This document shows, piece by piece, positions 42,348-49,857 of a stretch of DNA of 64,000 nt (position 1 is the stretch's first letter; every line of letters begins with the position of its first letter). Source of the stretch: Halopelagius longus (GTDB lineage Archaea; Halobacteriota; Halobacteria; Halobacteriales; Haloferacaceae); the NCBI RefSeq assembly GCF_900100875.1, contig NZ_FNKQ01000003.1, positions 62,001-126,000 of the forward strand. The letters run 5' to 3'. Under the pieces are notes generated by a model. The model was not told the origin of the DNA, searched no databases, and worked only from the letters and a program-made list of their open reading frames with translations. A program made the position numbers and the translations under genes.

Positions 42348-42794
42348 GTGAAAGAGTTCGAGCGAAAGCAGTTACTCGAACGCGCCAATCGCGAGGCGGC
42401 CACGATAGGCGCGGACATCCCCGACGTTATCGACGTGCAGGGCGAAGAGGTCGAACTCCGCGACTTCGTCTTCGAGATAAAGCGCCGCGACACCGTCCCC
42501 GAGGGGGAGAAAGAGCGAGTCGAGACGGCGAAGCGAAACCTCCGGCGGGAGCGCCTCCAACGCCTCCAGAAGATAGAGGACAACGAGGTGAGCTTCGAGG
42601 AGGGCGAAAAACTCGTCGAGAGCATCATCGGCATCGACCGGGCGTTGAACGCCCTCGAACAGCTCCGGCCGAAGGACCTCGAACAGGAGGAGAAGATGCA
42701 GGAGGCCGCCGACAAGAAGCGCTGGATGAACTTCCTGAAGCAGGCGTTAGGTCGCGACGACGCCAGCAGTAAGCGGCGCGGAGGCCGCCCGTGA
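42348..42794 (+). CDS. DUF5788-type helical protein of the polX operon
   Basis: 148 aa with a GTG start. Entirely helical and charged: 'KEFERKQLLERANREAATIGADIPDVIDVQGEEVELRDFVFEIKRRD', then a long predicted coiled coil 'EGEKERVETAKRNLRRERLQRLQKIED', and a basic tail. I recall the haloarchaeal family DUF5788. Its stop overlaps the GTG of polX by 4 bp, so it is translationally coupled to a repair polymerase and may be a partner in DNA repair. Its function is not known. Confidence 0.8.
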   Translation: MKEFERKQLLERANREAATIGADIPDVIDVQGEEVELRDFVFEIKRRDTVPEGEKERVETAKRNLRRERLQRLQKIEDNEVSFEEGEKLVESIIGIDRALNALEQLRPKDLEQEEKMQEAADKKRWMNFLKQALGRDDASSKRRGGRP

Positions 42795-44539
42795 GCCGAA
42801 ACGCCGACGTGGCCGCCCTGTTCGAGGAGTTCGCCGACAGGCTGGCGGCGAAAGGCGTCGAGTACAAGCCGAACGCCTACCGCCGCGCCGCGGACAACAT
42901 CCGCGCGCACGACCGACCCATCGAGGGACTCGCCGCCGAGGGCGAGGAGGCCGTAGCGGAGATAGAGGGCGTCGGCGACGCCATCTCCTCGAAAGTCGTC
43001 GAGTACTTCGAGACCGGCGAAATCGAGGAGTTGGCGGAGTTGCGCGACGAGATGCCGGTCGACATACAGGCGCTGACGAGCGTCGAGGGCGTCGGCCCGA
43101 AGACGGCCGGGACGCTGTACGAGGCGCTCGGAATCACCACGCTCGACGAACTGGAGGCCGCCGCCGAGGCGGGCGAGATACGGGAGGTGTCGGGGTTCGG
43201 CGCGAAGACGGAGGAGAACATCCTCTCGAACGTCGCGTTCGCACGGCAAGCCCAAGAACGGGAGCGCATCGGGGACGCCCGCCCCCTCGCGGACGACGTG
43301 CTCGAACTGCTCCGCGGCGACGACGCGGTGTCGCAGGCGGAAGTCGCCGGGTCCATCCGCCGGTGGCGCGACACCATCGGCGACGTGGACGTGTTGGTCG
43401 CAAGCGAGGACGCGGCGTCCGTCGTGGAGACGTTCACCGGGTGGGCCGGCGCCTCGACGGTCATCGAGTCCGGCCCGGAGAAGGCGAGCGTCCGGGCCGA
43501 CGGCGTCCGAATCGACCTCCGCGTCGTCGTCCCCGAGGAGTACGGCGCGGCACTGCAGTACTTCACCGGGAGCAAGAACCACAACCTCAAGGTGCGGAAC
43601 GTCGCCATCCGGCGCGACCTGAAGATGAACGAGTACGGCGTCTTCGACGTTTCGGACGTCGAGGACCCCGACGCGGACCAACGGGTCGGCGAGCGAATCG
43701 CCGGCGAGACGGAGGAGTCGATGTACGCCGCCCTCGACATGCCCCTCATTCCGCCGGAACTCCGCGAGGACACCGGCGAGGTGGAGGCCGCGTTGGACGG
43801 CGACCTGCCGGACCTGATAGAGCGGTCCGACCTGCGCGGCGACCTGCACACCCACACGAACTGGTCCGACGGGCGCAACTCCCCCGAGGAGATGGTCGCC
43901 GCCGCGGAGGAACGCGGGTACGACTACTACGCGGTGACCGACCACGCGACCGGACCGGGGATGGTCGGCGGCGTCGGACTCGACGACGACGAACTGCGCG
44001 AGCAGATGGACGCCCTGCGCGAGGCGGCGGCGGACGCCGACCTCGAACTCCTCTGCGGCGTGGAGGCGAACATCGACGCGGAGGGCGGCATCCCCACCGA
44101 CGACGAGGTGTTGGCCGAGTTGGACGTGGTGGTCGCCTCCCCGCACGCCGCCCTCGACCAAGACCCCGAGGCGGCGACCGAACGGTTGATTCGGGCGGTC
44201 GAACACCCGTCCGTCGACATCGTCGGCCACCCGACGGGCCGCCTCATCAACGACCGGGCGGGCCTCGACATCGACGTTCGACGGGTCGCCGAGGCCGCGG
44301 CCGAACACGACGTAGCGCTCGAAATCAACGCCGACCCGGCGCGACTGGACCTGCACGGCGAACGCGTGAAGACTGCCGTCGAGGCGGGCGCGACCGTCGC
44401 CGTCGATACCGACGCCCACCGACCGGAGACGCTCGACTACGCGCGGTACGGCGTCCACACCGCCCGCCGCGGGTGGTGCGAACCCGCGGACGTGCTGAAC
44501 GCCCGGGACCTCTCCGACCTGCGGTCGTTCCTCCACTGA
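42791..44539 (+). CDS. polX: Family X DNA polymerase with C-terminal PHP domain
   Basis: 582 aa, GTG start. An 8-kDa-like HhH domain (about 1-70), further HhH 'LTSVEGVGPKTAGTLYEALG' (about 95-115), then the nucleotidyltransferase palm with 'GSIRRWRDTIGDVDVLV' near residue 187 (catalytic D-x-D). The PHP domain from about 345 has 'LHTHTNWSDG', 'GVEANIDAEGG', 'VGHPTG' and 'VDTDAHRPE' metal ligands; in PolX this domain has 3'-5' exonuclease or AP-processing activity. It acts in base-excision repair. Middle gene of a coupled operon with DUF5788 and Mut7-C genes. Confidence 0.95.
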   Translation: MSRNADVAALFEEFADRLAAKGVEYKPNAYRRAADNIRAHDRPIEGLAAEGEEAVAEIEGVGDAISSKVVEYFETGEIEELAELRDEMPVDIQALTSVEGVGPKTAGTLYEALGITTLDELEAAAEAGEIREVSGFGAKTEENILSNVAFARQAQERERIGDARPLADDVLELLRGDDAVSQAEVAGSIRRWRDTIGDVDVLVASEDAASVVETFTGWAGASTVIESGPEKASVRADGVRIDLRVVVPEEYGAALQYFTGSKNHNLKVRNVAIRRDLKMNEYGVFDVSDVEDPDADQRVGERIAGETEESMYAALDMPLIPPELREDTGEVEAALDGDLPDLIERSDLRGDLHTHTNWSDGRNSPEEMVAAAEERGYDYYAVTDHATGPGMVGGVGLDDDELREQMDALREAAADADLELLCGVEANIDAEGGIPTDDEVLAELDVVVASPHAALDQDPEAATERLIRAVEHPSVDIVGHPTGRLINDRAGLDIDVRRVAEAAAEHDVALEINADPARLDLHGERVKTAVEAGATVAVDTDAHRPETLDYARYGVHTARRGWCEPADVLNARDLSDLRSFLH

Positions 44540-45042
44540 TGGCCGAAGACCCGGAGACTGCGGGGGCCGACTCGGACCCCGCCGACGAGAACCGCCTCCT
44601 CCTCGATTCGATGCTCGGTAAACTGGCGACGTACCTGCGGATGTGCGGGTACGACGCAGCCTACGTCCTCGATTCGGGCGAGGACCCGGGCGACGAGCAA
44701 CTCCTCGAACGCGCGCAGAAGGAGCACCGAACGCTCGTCACGCGCGACGAACAACTCGCGCGGCGCGCCCCCGAGAGCGTCTTCTTGCGGACCAAGGACA
44801 TCGAAGCGCAGTTACGCGAGTTCCGCGACGCCGGGTACGACGTGAGCCTGAGCGACGAACCGGTCCGCTGTGGGTCGTGTAACGGGCGCGTCGTCCCCGT
44901 CGGCGACGAGGCGGACGTGCCGGCGTACGCGCCTGACGCGGAGGAGGCGAAGCGGTATCGCTGCCGCGACTGCGGGCAGGTGTTCTGGCGGGGGAGTCAC
45001 TGGACCGACGTGGCGGAGCGACTGGACGGGCTAGCGGAGTAA
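44539..45042 (+). CDS. Mut7-C RNase-domain protein
   Basis: 167 aa. The PIN-like Mut7-C domain starts 'RLLLDSMLGKLATYLRMCGYDAAYV' (about residues 19-43) with the conserved Asp, continues 'RTLVTRDEQLARRA' and ends in a zinc ribbon 'CGSCNGRVV...CRDCGQVFWRGSHW'. Mut7-C proteins are predicted ribonucleases. It shares one base with the polX stop (TGATG), so it is the third gene of the operon. The link of an RNase with PolX is conserved enough to suggest a shared nucleic-acid-processing role, but this is inference. Confidence 0.88.
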   Translation: MAEDPETAGADSDPADENRLLLDSMLGKLATYLRMCGYDAAYVLDSGEDPGDEQLLERAQKEHRTLVTRDEQLARRAPESVFLRTKDIEAQLREFRDAGYDVSLSDEPVRCGSCNGRVVPVGDEADVPAYAPDAEEAKRYRCRDCGQVFWRGSHWTDVAERLDGLAE

Positions 45043-45087
45043 CGGGGGAGACGGAAAGCGAAGACGGAGAATCGGATTTTCGGGAAC

Positions 45088-45972
45088 TCAGCGCGGCGTC
45101 CACTCGTCGCAGGCGTCCATGTCGTCCATCAGTTCGTCGTGTCGCCCGCAGTAGGGTTGGATGCCCTCGTCGGTTCGGACGTACTCGAAGTGGTCACAGT
45201 TGCCGCAGTAGGTGTCTGTCGGCGTCGATTGGGACTGCCCGGGGGAGTCCATCGGCGAGGAGAGCGACTGCGCGTCGGTGCCGCCGTCCGACATCGACGC
45301 CGTAGACGCCGGCGAGGGATTAGTTCGGGAGGGGGTGGCGCTCGAACCGGAGGATTCGGCCGAGTTCGGGGCGGTTTGGGTGTCCACCTCGCCGTCGGGT
45401 TGGCCGCCGAAGAAGCCGATGCCGCCGAGTCCGCCGCGGGAGCGTTCGACTTCGACGTAGCGGGTTTCGCCCTTCTTGGTCACCTCGACGGTGGCGGTTC
45501 CGCCGGGGTCGTTTCGCGTCTTGAAGTTGGCGACGCCGACGAACAGACACCAGAACGTGGTGATGGTTCCGAGGAAGTAGACGGCGACGGTGGGGAGCGT
45601 CAGTTCGGTGAGTCCCTGCCCGCAGGTCGCACCGGACCACTGGCAGGGGTACGCGTGCGAGAACAGGACGACGCCCATGAGCGCGATGGCCGCGCCGACG
45701 ACGGCGGCGGCCTTCGTCAGCCGACCCGACGGAAGGACGGCGAAGACGCCCAAGAACACCGCGGGGACGCCGACGCCGCCGAGGATACCGCCGAGTTCCC
45801 GGACGTCGCCGAGCGTCGTTCCGGCCCCGATGAGAAGGTCCGTCGATGCGACGACGATTCCGGCGATGACGAGGAGTGCGCCGACGAGGAACAGCCCCAG
45901 TCCGAACGTCAGTCGCCGGAGGCTCGGCCCCGAACGTCCCTCCCCGTGGTACACCTCCGAGAGACTGGTCAT
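45088..45972 (-). CDS. Four-TM haloarchaeal membrane protein with C-terminal Cys-rich tail
   Basis: 294 aa. Four or five membrane helices (about residues 22-42, 50-85, 92-112 and 128-150) are followed by 'GTATVEVTKKGETRYVEVER', a Ser/Pro/Gly-rich linker (about 180-245) and a terminal metal-binding motif 'YCGNCDHFEYVRTDEGIQPYCGRHDELMDDMDACDEW'. The Cys/His pattern could hold zinc or a rubredoxin-like iron. I recall haloarchaeal relatives (DUF7139, unverified). The start at 45972 has a TATA-like box about 27 bp upstream, and the longer frame adds only nine residues. Confidence 0.75.
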   Translation of the reverse strand: MTSLSEVYHGEGRSGPSLRRLTFGLGLFLVGALLVIAGIVVASTDLLIGAGTTLGDVRELGGILGGVGVPAVFLGVFAVLPSGRLTKAAAVVGAAIALMGVVLFSHAYPCQWSGATCGQGLTELTLPTVAVYFLGTITTFWCLFVGVANFKTRNDPGGTATVEVTKKGETRYVEVERSRGGLGGIGFFGGQPDGEVDTQTAPNSAESSGSSATPSRTNPSPASTASMSDGGTDAQSLSSPMDSPGQSQSTPTDTYCGNCDHFEYVRTDEGIQPYCGRHDELMDDMDACDEWTPR

Positions 45973-46160
45973 GGGCCGAGGTTGAACCTCATCCCACAAA
46001 ACGGTGCGTCAGACGGACGTACGACGCGAGCGGACTATCGCCGGCCGGAGAGCGTTCGCCTCCGACTCCCGAAGCGCCGCGAGAGCCCCGGGAGAGCGGC
46101 CCTGCGGCCACCTGCAGTCGTGTCGAAGGGATTATTGCCGGGGATGGTGAACCTCGGAGT

Positions 46161-46442
46161 ATGGCTGACGAGGAAGAAGACGAGGGACCCGTCGTGGAAC
46201 TCGGCGAAGAGACGCCCGTCGAAGGGCAGCCAATCGCGCGCGTCGCGTCCCGACTGACGTGGCCCAAACAGGCCAGTTGGGTCGAACGGCAGGAGGGCGA
46301 CGCCGTGATTCGGACGCCGTCGGGCCCGCAGACGCTCTCTGACGTGCTCGACCGGGTGGACGAGACGTACTTCGACAAGCGCCAGACGTTCATCGAGGAG
46401 GTCCGGTCGGTCGTCGGGACCGGACCCGTCGAGACGGAGTAG
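46161..46442 (+). CDS. DUF5789-type small acidic protein
   Basis: 93 aa. 'VVELGEETPVEGQPIARVASRLTWPKQASWVERQEGDAVIRTPSGPQTLSDVLDRVDETYFDKRQTFIEEVRSVVGTGPV' is a compact domain I recall from the haloarchaeal family DUF5789; no function is known. The acidic N-terminal dozen residues are a salt adaptation. A TATA-like GGATTATTG at 46127-46135 lies about 29 bp upstream of the ATG. The CPBP-like gene follows 11 bp later and may be co-transcribed. Confidence 0.8.
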   Translation: MADEEEDEGPVVELGEETPVEGQPIARVASRLTWPKQASWVERQEGDAVIRTPSGPQTLSDVLDRVDETYFDKRQTFIEEVRSVVGTGPVETE

Positions 46443-46453
46443 GAAACCCACCG

Positions 46454-47143
46454 GTGTTCGGATATCGGACGCTTCGGAACTCGCTCGCCCGCCTCACGTG
46501 GGTTCAGCGCTCCCTCCTCCTCGGATTTCTCCTGACGGTTCTGTGGGGGGTCTGGACCGTCCCGCCGGACGACCTCACGTACCGCGTGGTCCGCGACGTT
46601 ATCGTGTTCGTCGTCTTTCCGGGCGCACTCGCCATCACGCACGGGCGCAACCTCGGATGGCGCGTGGACCGGACGGTGCTCCGAAACACCGTCCTGTTGG
46701 CCCTGTTCGTCCTCCCCTTCTACCTCGTCGGGTCGTCGCTCCCCTCGATACGGGCGTACTACCCGATGTGGGAGACCAGCGCCGCCCTCGGGGAGTTCCT
46801 GCCGCACGCCCTCAAACAGTTGATCGTCGTTATCGCGGCGGAGACGTACTACCGCGGACTGCTCTGCGTCGGCGTCGGCGACGAACTCGGCTTCAAGAGC
46901 GTGTTCATAAGCCCCGTCGTCTACGCGTTCCACCACCTCGGAAAACCGCCGATAGAGCTCCTCCTCTCGGGGCCGACGGACGTGCTGTTCGGCGCGGTGG
47001 ACTACAAGAGCGACTCGATTCTCCCCTCGGTCGTCGCCCACGGGTTGGGCCTCGGACTCCTCGATTGGTTGGTCCTGCACGACCCCCTGCTGCCGCCCGA
47101 ACAGGTCGCCGCGTGGTTCCGGTGGTTGCAGGTGCCGCTGTAA
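46454..47143 (+). CDS. CPBP-family intramembrane glutamic endopeptidase
   Basis: 229 aa, GTG start, about six membrane helices. The CPBP motif appears as 'AAETYYRGLLCVG' (family pattern EExxxR, here A-E-T-Y-Y-R, so the first Glu is lost), followed by 'VYAFHHLGKPP' and 'VVAHGLGLGLLDWL' with the two conserved histidines. It may be an active protease or a degenerate homologue, since one Glu of the pair is missing. Ends at a T5 tract and the second copy of the gene-end element. Confidence 0.75.
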   Translation: MFGYRTLRNSLARLTWVQRSLLLGFLLTVLWGVWTVPPDDLTYRVVRDVIVFVVFPGALAITHGRNLGWRVDRTVLRNTVLLALFVLPFYLVGSSLPSIRAYYPMWETSAALGEFLPHALKQLIVVIAAETYYRGLLCVGVGDELGFKSVFISPVVYAFHHLGKPPIELLLSGPTDVLFGAVDYKSDSILPSVVAHGLGLGLLDWLVLHDPLLPPEQVAAWFRWLQVPL

Positions 47144-47149
47144 ACCACC

Positions 47150-47303
47150 TTTTTACAGGGGGCCCTCGGCGGCGGCTCCGCCGTCACCGGACTACGTCCG
47201 GGGGGCCGCCGAACGAAGTTCGGCGACGCCGCCTCGAACCCCGCCAGAAACGTTGGACCCAAAAAGCCGCGACTCGCTCGCTATCGCTCGCTCGCCGCGG
47301 TAC
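47150..47303. repeat. Gene-end element, copy B (T5 tract, three hairpins, CCGCG/CGCGG palindrome)
   Basis: T5 at 47150-47154 is a likely terminator, 6 bp after the CPBP stop. Then come a GC hairpin near 47169-47185, CCGGAC/GTCCGG at 47187-47201, CGCCGAAC/GTTCGGCG at 47207-47225, and GGACCCAAAAAGCCGCG...CCGCGGTAC at 47255-47303. The first and last parts match the copy after the TRAM gene (15961-16054). Confidence 0.6.
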
Positions 47304-47331
47304 GATACGGTACCGCATCGCTTACCGCAAC

Positions 47332-47365
47332 GGCACCGCTACTGCGACGGCACCGCTACTGCGAC
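47332..47365. repeat. 17-bp tandem repeat, two perfect copies
   Basis: GGCACCGCTACTGCGAC at 47332-47348 and 47349-47365. A looser ancestor-like stretch (GGTACCGCATCGCTTACCGC) precedes it. It lies upstream of the DUF302 gene. Confidence 0.7.
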
Positions 47366-47429
47366 GGATAGTCGTGCACGTTAGACGCACTCCCATAGAT
47401 TTTCGCCGGTACCGCGCGAACCGAAGCGT

Positions 47430-47882
47430 ATGGCACTACCGTTCGACCCCGACAGTCTCGACTCGGACGACATCGGCGAGAAGCGCGCGACGCTCCACAT
47501 GGACCACGAGGAGGCGGTCGAACACGTCCGCGAGGCGTTCACAGACGCCGGGTTCGGCGTGGCGACGGAGTTTTCCCCCTCGGAACTACTGAACGAGAAG
47601 GTGGACGCGGACCGCGACCCCTACTACGTCCTCGGGGCGTGCAACCCCCAGATGGCCGACGAAGTCCTCGACGCCACCGACAACCGGATGGGGGCGCTGT
47701 TCCCCTGTAACGTGGTCGTCTGGCAGGAGGAACCGGGCGTCCAGACGGTCTACCACGTGAGCATCATGCGAATCGGCAGGCTCACCGGGGTGGCACCCGA
47801 CGACGAGGCGATGGCCGAGATAATCGAGAAAACGGGCGAACTCGCCGACGAAGCGTACGCGAACCTCGACGCCGCCGAGTGA
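47430..47882 (+). CDS. DUF302-domain protein
   Basis: 150 aa. The DUF302 core is 'HMDHEEAVEHVREAFTDAGFGVATEFSPSELLNEKVDADRDPYYVLGACNPQMADEVLDAT', then 'ALFPCNVVVWQEEPGVQTVYHVSIMR'. 'GACNP' and 'FPCNVVV' are the most recognisable motifs. The domain's function is unknown; a ligand-binding role is presumed. An AT-rich ATAGATTTT box at 47395-47403 lies about 31 bp upstream of the ATG. Monocistronic, convergent with the DUF7344 gene. Confidence 0.9.
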   Translation: MALPFDPDSLDSDDIGEKRATLHMDHEEAVEHVREAFTDAGFGVATEFSPSELLNEKVDADRDPYYVLGACNPQMADEVLDATDNRMGALFPCNVVVWQEEPGVQTVYHVSIMRIGRLTGVAPDDEAMAEIIEKTGELADEAYANLDAAE

Positions 47883-47903
47883 CCGCGCGGCGGTCCGCGG
47901 GCG

Positions 47904-48230
47904 TCACGTCTCTTTGCCTTCGAACACCGCATCGAGGATGTTCTCCGCGTCGCCGAGATCGTCCGCCAAGGCGACGCGGGTCTCGCCGTCGGAGAACGCC
48001 ACGAGACCCTCCGATTCGAGCTTCGGGAGGTGAGCGTGGTGAAGGGAGATGAGAACGGAGTCGATGTGGCGGTCCGAGAGGTCCTCGTTCGGAAAGTCCG
48101 TCTCCTTCATCGCCACGTCCGTCGCCAAGGCGTCTATCGACATCGGCGTCTCGTTCTCTTTGAGCGACAGCAGAACCAGTAGACGACGCGTGTTGGCCAG
48201 CGCGTTGAGCCTCCGTACGTCGTCATCCAT
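47904..48230 (-). CDS. DUF7344-type winged-helix regulator
   Basis: 108 aa. 'DVRRLNALANTRRLLVLLSLKENETPMSIDALATDVAM', then 'RHIDSVLISLHHAHLPKLESEGLVAFSDGETRVALAD' is an ArsR-like winged helix. The pattern L-x-x-x-R-R followed by the 'HHxHLPxLexxGxV' recognition helix and wing is typical of haloarchaeal DUF7344 proteins (name by recall). The ATG at 48230 is chosen over 48269, which would fall upstream of the AT-rich ATATTCA candidate box at about 48250-48256. Target genes are unknown; the convergent DUF302 gene is a candidate by position only. Confidence 0.78.
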   Translation of the reverse strand: MDDDVRRLNALANTRRLLVLLSLKENETPMSIDALATDVAMKETDFPNEDLSDRHIDSVLISLHHAHLPKLESEGLVAFSDGETRVALADDLGDAENILDAVFEGKET

Positions 48231-48378
48231 GGTTCTGTAAATAGACGCTGAATATGGCGCTGAATACACAATCTCCTCGCACGAATATTATACCTTGCGT
48301 CGGAACCACGCGGCGAAAGTACGCGTCCGTCAGTGAGTCCGTCGGGGAGTCGAGCGAACGTCGGAGTTCGCGGGCGGT

Positions 48379-49644
48379 TCAGGAGAAGTCGGCCAGATTC
48401 ATCTGGAGACCCGAGGCCATCGTCGACTTCCGCCGCAGGTCGGCGAGCGAGACGGGGAGGTATTCGGCGACCTGACGGACGGCGGCGGCGAACGTCTCCG
48501 CCTCCGCGTGTTCGCCGTCGAAGGCGTTCCGAATCGACTCCCGCACCTGCCAGACGCCGACCGGTCCCCAGTAGTCGTCGGAGACGTGCCGGACGACGAG
48601 CGCTTTCGCCTGCCGCCCGCGTTCTTCGAGGTGTTCGAGGACGCCGAGTCGGGAGGCGTGGTACGCCCCCGCCGTCTCCTCTACGTACCCGGTGCGTCCC
48701 TCGAACCCCTCGCGGTCCGCCGCCAGCCACATCCCCGCGTCGGGGTCGGGGTTCCAGACGCTCCCCGGCGCTTTCAGTTCGACGAGTTCGTACTCCCAGT
48801 CGCCGGGCGCGAGAATCACCCAGAAGGCGTTTCCGAGGAACTCCTCGCGGTGAATTTCCACGGAGTTCACGCTCGGATTCGTCTGGATTCCCCCGCGGAG
48901 GAACTTCCCGACGGTGTCGTCGACGGCGGTGATGGACCACCGCGTCGGGACGAGTTTCCGGTTCCGTCCCTGTCCGAGTGCGCCCGCCGAGAGGATGGTG
49001 TTGATGTCGTAGACGTCGAACCCGCGGCGGTAGAGGTAGTTCATCGCACCCTCGGCGTTCCAGTCGTCGTCTTCGAGCGTCTTCTCCACCGGACGGGGGA
49101 CGTGGGGGTTCTCCGCCAAGTCGGCGGATTGGGCTCTGGCGCGGGGACCGGTCGGCGTCGCGATGTCGTTTTCGGTCACGTCGAAGTCGATGTCCGGCGT
49201 CCCGTCGAGGCCGATTTCGACGCTCACCGGCCGATCGGCGATGGCGACTTCGCGTTGGACGCCGAGGAACCCGTCCCACGCGTCGTGCACCTCGACGGAC
49301 TTCGTGGTCTGATTCGAGTTCAAGAGGCTGGTCCGTCGCTGAAACACGTCGTCGATGCTGACGCCCTCGTCGTACCACCCGGCGGACGTCTCGAACCGGG
49401 CGGCGTCGTCCTCGTGGCCGACGGGCGAGAGGATGCCCGTCGAGACGTTCGGGTAGTTCGAAGTGCCGACGAAGATGGAGGGCGAGACGCTCCCGAACAG
49501 CGAATCGCCCTGCACCGTCTCCTCGAACCGGTGTTGGAACTGTTCGAGGTGGTCGAGGATGTCGTAGGACTTCTCTTGGGCGAGGCGGCGACGCTTCGCG
49601 CGTTCGCCCTCCGCTTCGAGGTCCATGTACTCGTCGAGGCGCAT
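48379..49644 (-). CDS. nreA: NreA-type DNA repair protein with PIP box
   Basis: 421 aa. 'SPSIFVGTSNYPNVSTGILSPVG' and 'NEDDVFQRR.SLLNS'-type motifs, 'AWDGFLGVQREVAIADRPVSVEIGLDG', 'RRGFDVYDINTILSAGALGQGRNRKLVPTRWSITAVDD' and 'EFLGNAFWVILAPGDWEYELVELKAPGSVW' are those of the archaeal Nre family. The last eight residues QMNLADFS (414-421) form a PCNA-interacting peptide (Q-x-x-L-x-x-F). In Haloferax NreA helps resist alkylation/mitomycin C damage together with PCNA (recall). A TATA-like box lies near 49672-49680. Confidence 0.93.
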   Translation of the reverse strand: MRLDEYMDLEAEGERAKRRRLAQEKSYDILDHLEQFQHRFEETVQGDSLFGSVSPSIFVGTSNYPNVSTGILSPVGHEDDAARFETSAGWYDEGVSIDDVFQRRTSLLNSNQTTKSVEVHDAWDGFLGVQREVAIADRPVSVEIGLDGTPDIDFDVTENDIATPTGPRARAQSADLAENPHVPRPVEKTLEDDDWNAEGAMNYLYRRGFDVYDINTILSAGALGQGRNRKLVPTRWSITAVDDTVGKFLRGGIQTNPSVNSVEIHREEFLGNAFWVILAPGDWEYELVELKAPGSVWNPDPDAGMWLAADREGFEGRTGYVEETAGAYHASRLGVLEHLEERGRQAKALVVRHVSDDYWGPVGVWQVRESIRNAFDGEHAEAETFAAAVRQVAEYLPVSLADLRRKSTMASGLQMNLADFS

Positions 49645-49683
49645 CCTACTCGCCGGAGATACCGCGGCCAGTCGCTTGAACCT

Positions 49684-49732
49684 GTCGCGCGCGGACCGCG
49701 CGACGATAGATGGGGACTGCGGAATCGCAGTC
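49684..49732. terminator. Pair of hairpins between tfb and nreA
   Basis: GTCGCGCG/CGCGCGAC (49684-49704, 5-nt loop) and GACTGCG/CGCAGTC (49715-49732, 4-nt loop GAAT) stand in the 213-bp spacer after the TFB stop, which is otherwise CGAA-rich and without a gene. They may limit TFB read-through or stabilise its 3' end. No T tract follows on the minus strand, so classical termination is doubtful. Confidence 0.4.
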
Positions 49733-49857
49733 GGGGACGAAAACGAGAACCGAGTCGAAACCGGGTCGGGTCGAAGCGAGTCGAACCGATCCGAATCGAA
49801 TCGGAGGAGTCGAAGTCGGGCGGTGCCGAGAGGAGTCGGGTCGGGCGCGAGGCGGCG

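Noticed and set aside
47332-47365. 17-bp tandem repeat as an iteron/origin
   Set aside because: Two copies only, with no Orc1/Cdc6 gene nearby and no origin-box-like motif seen.
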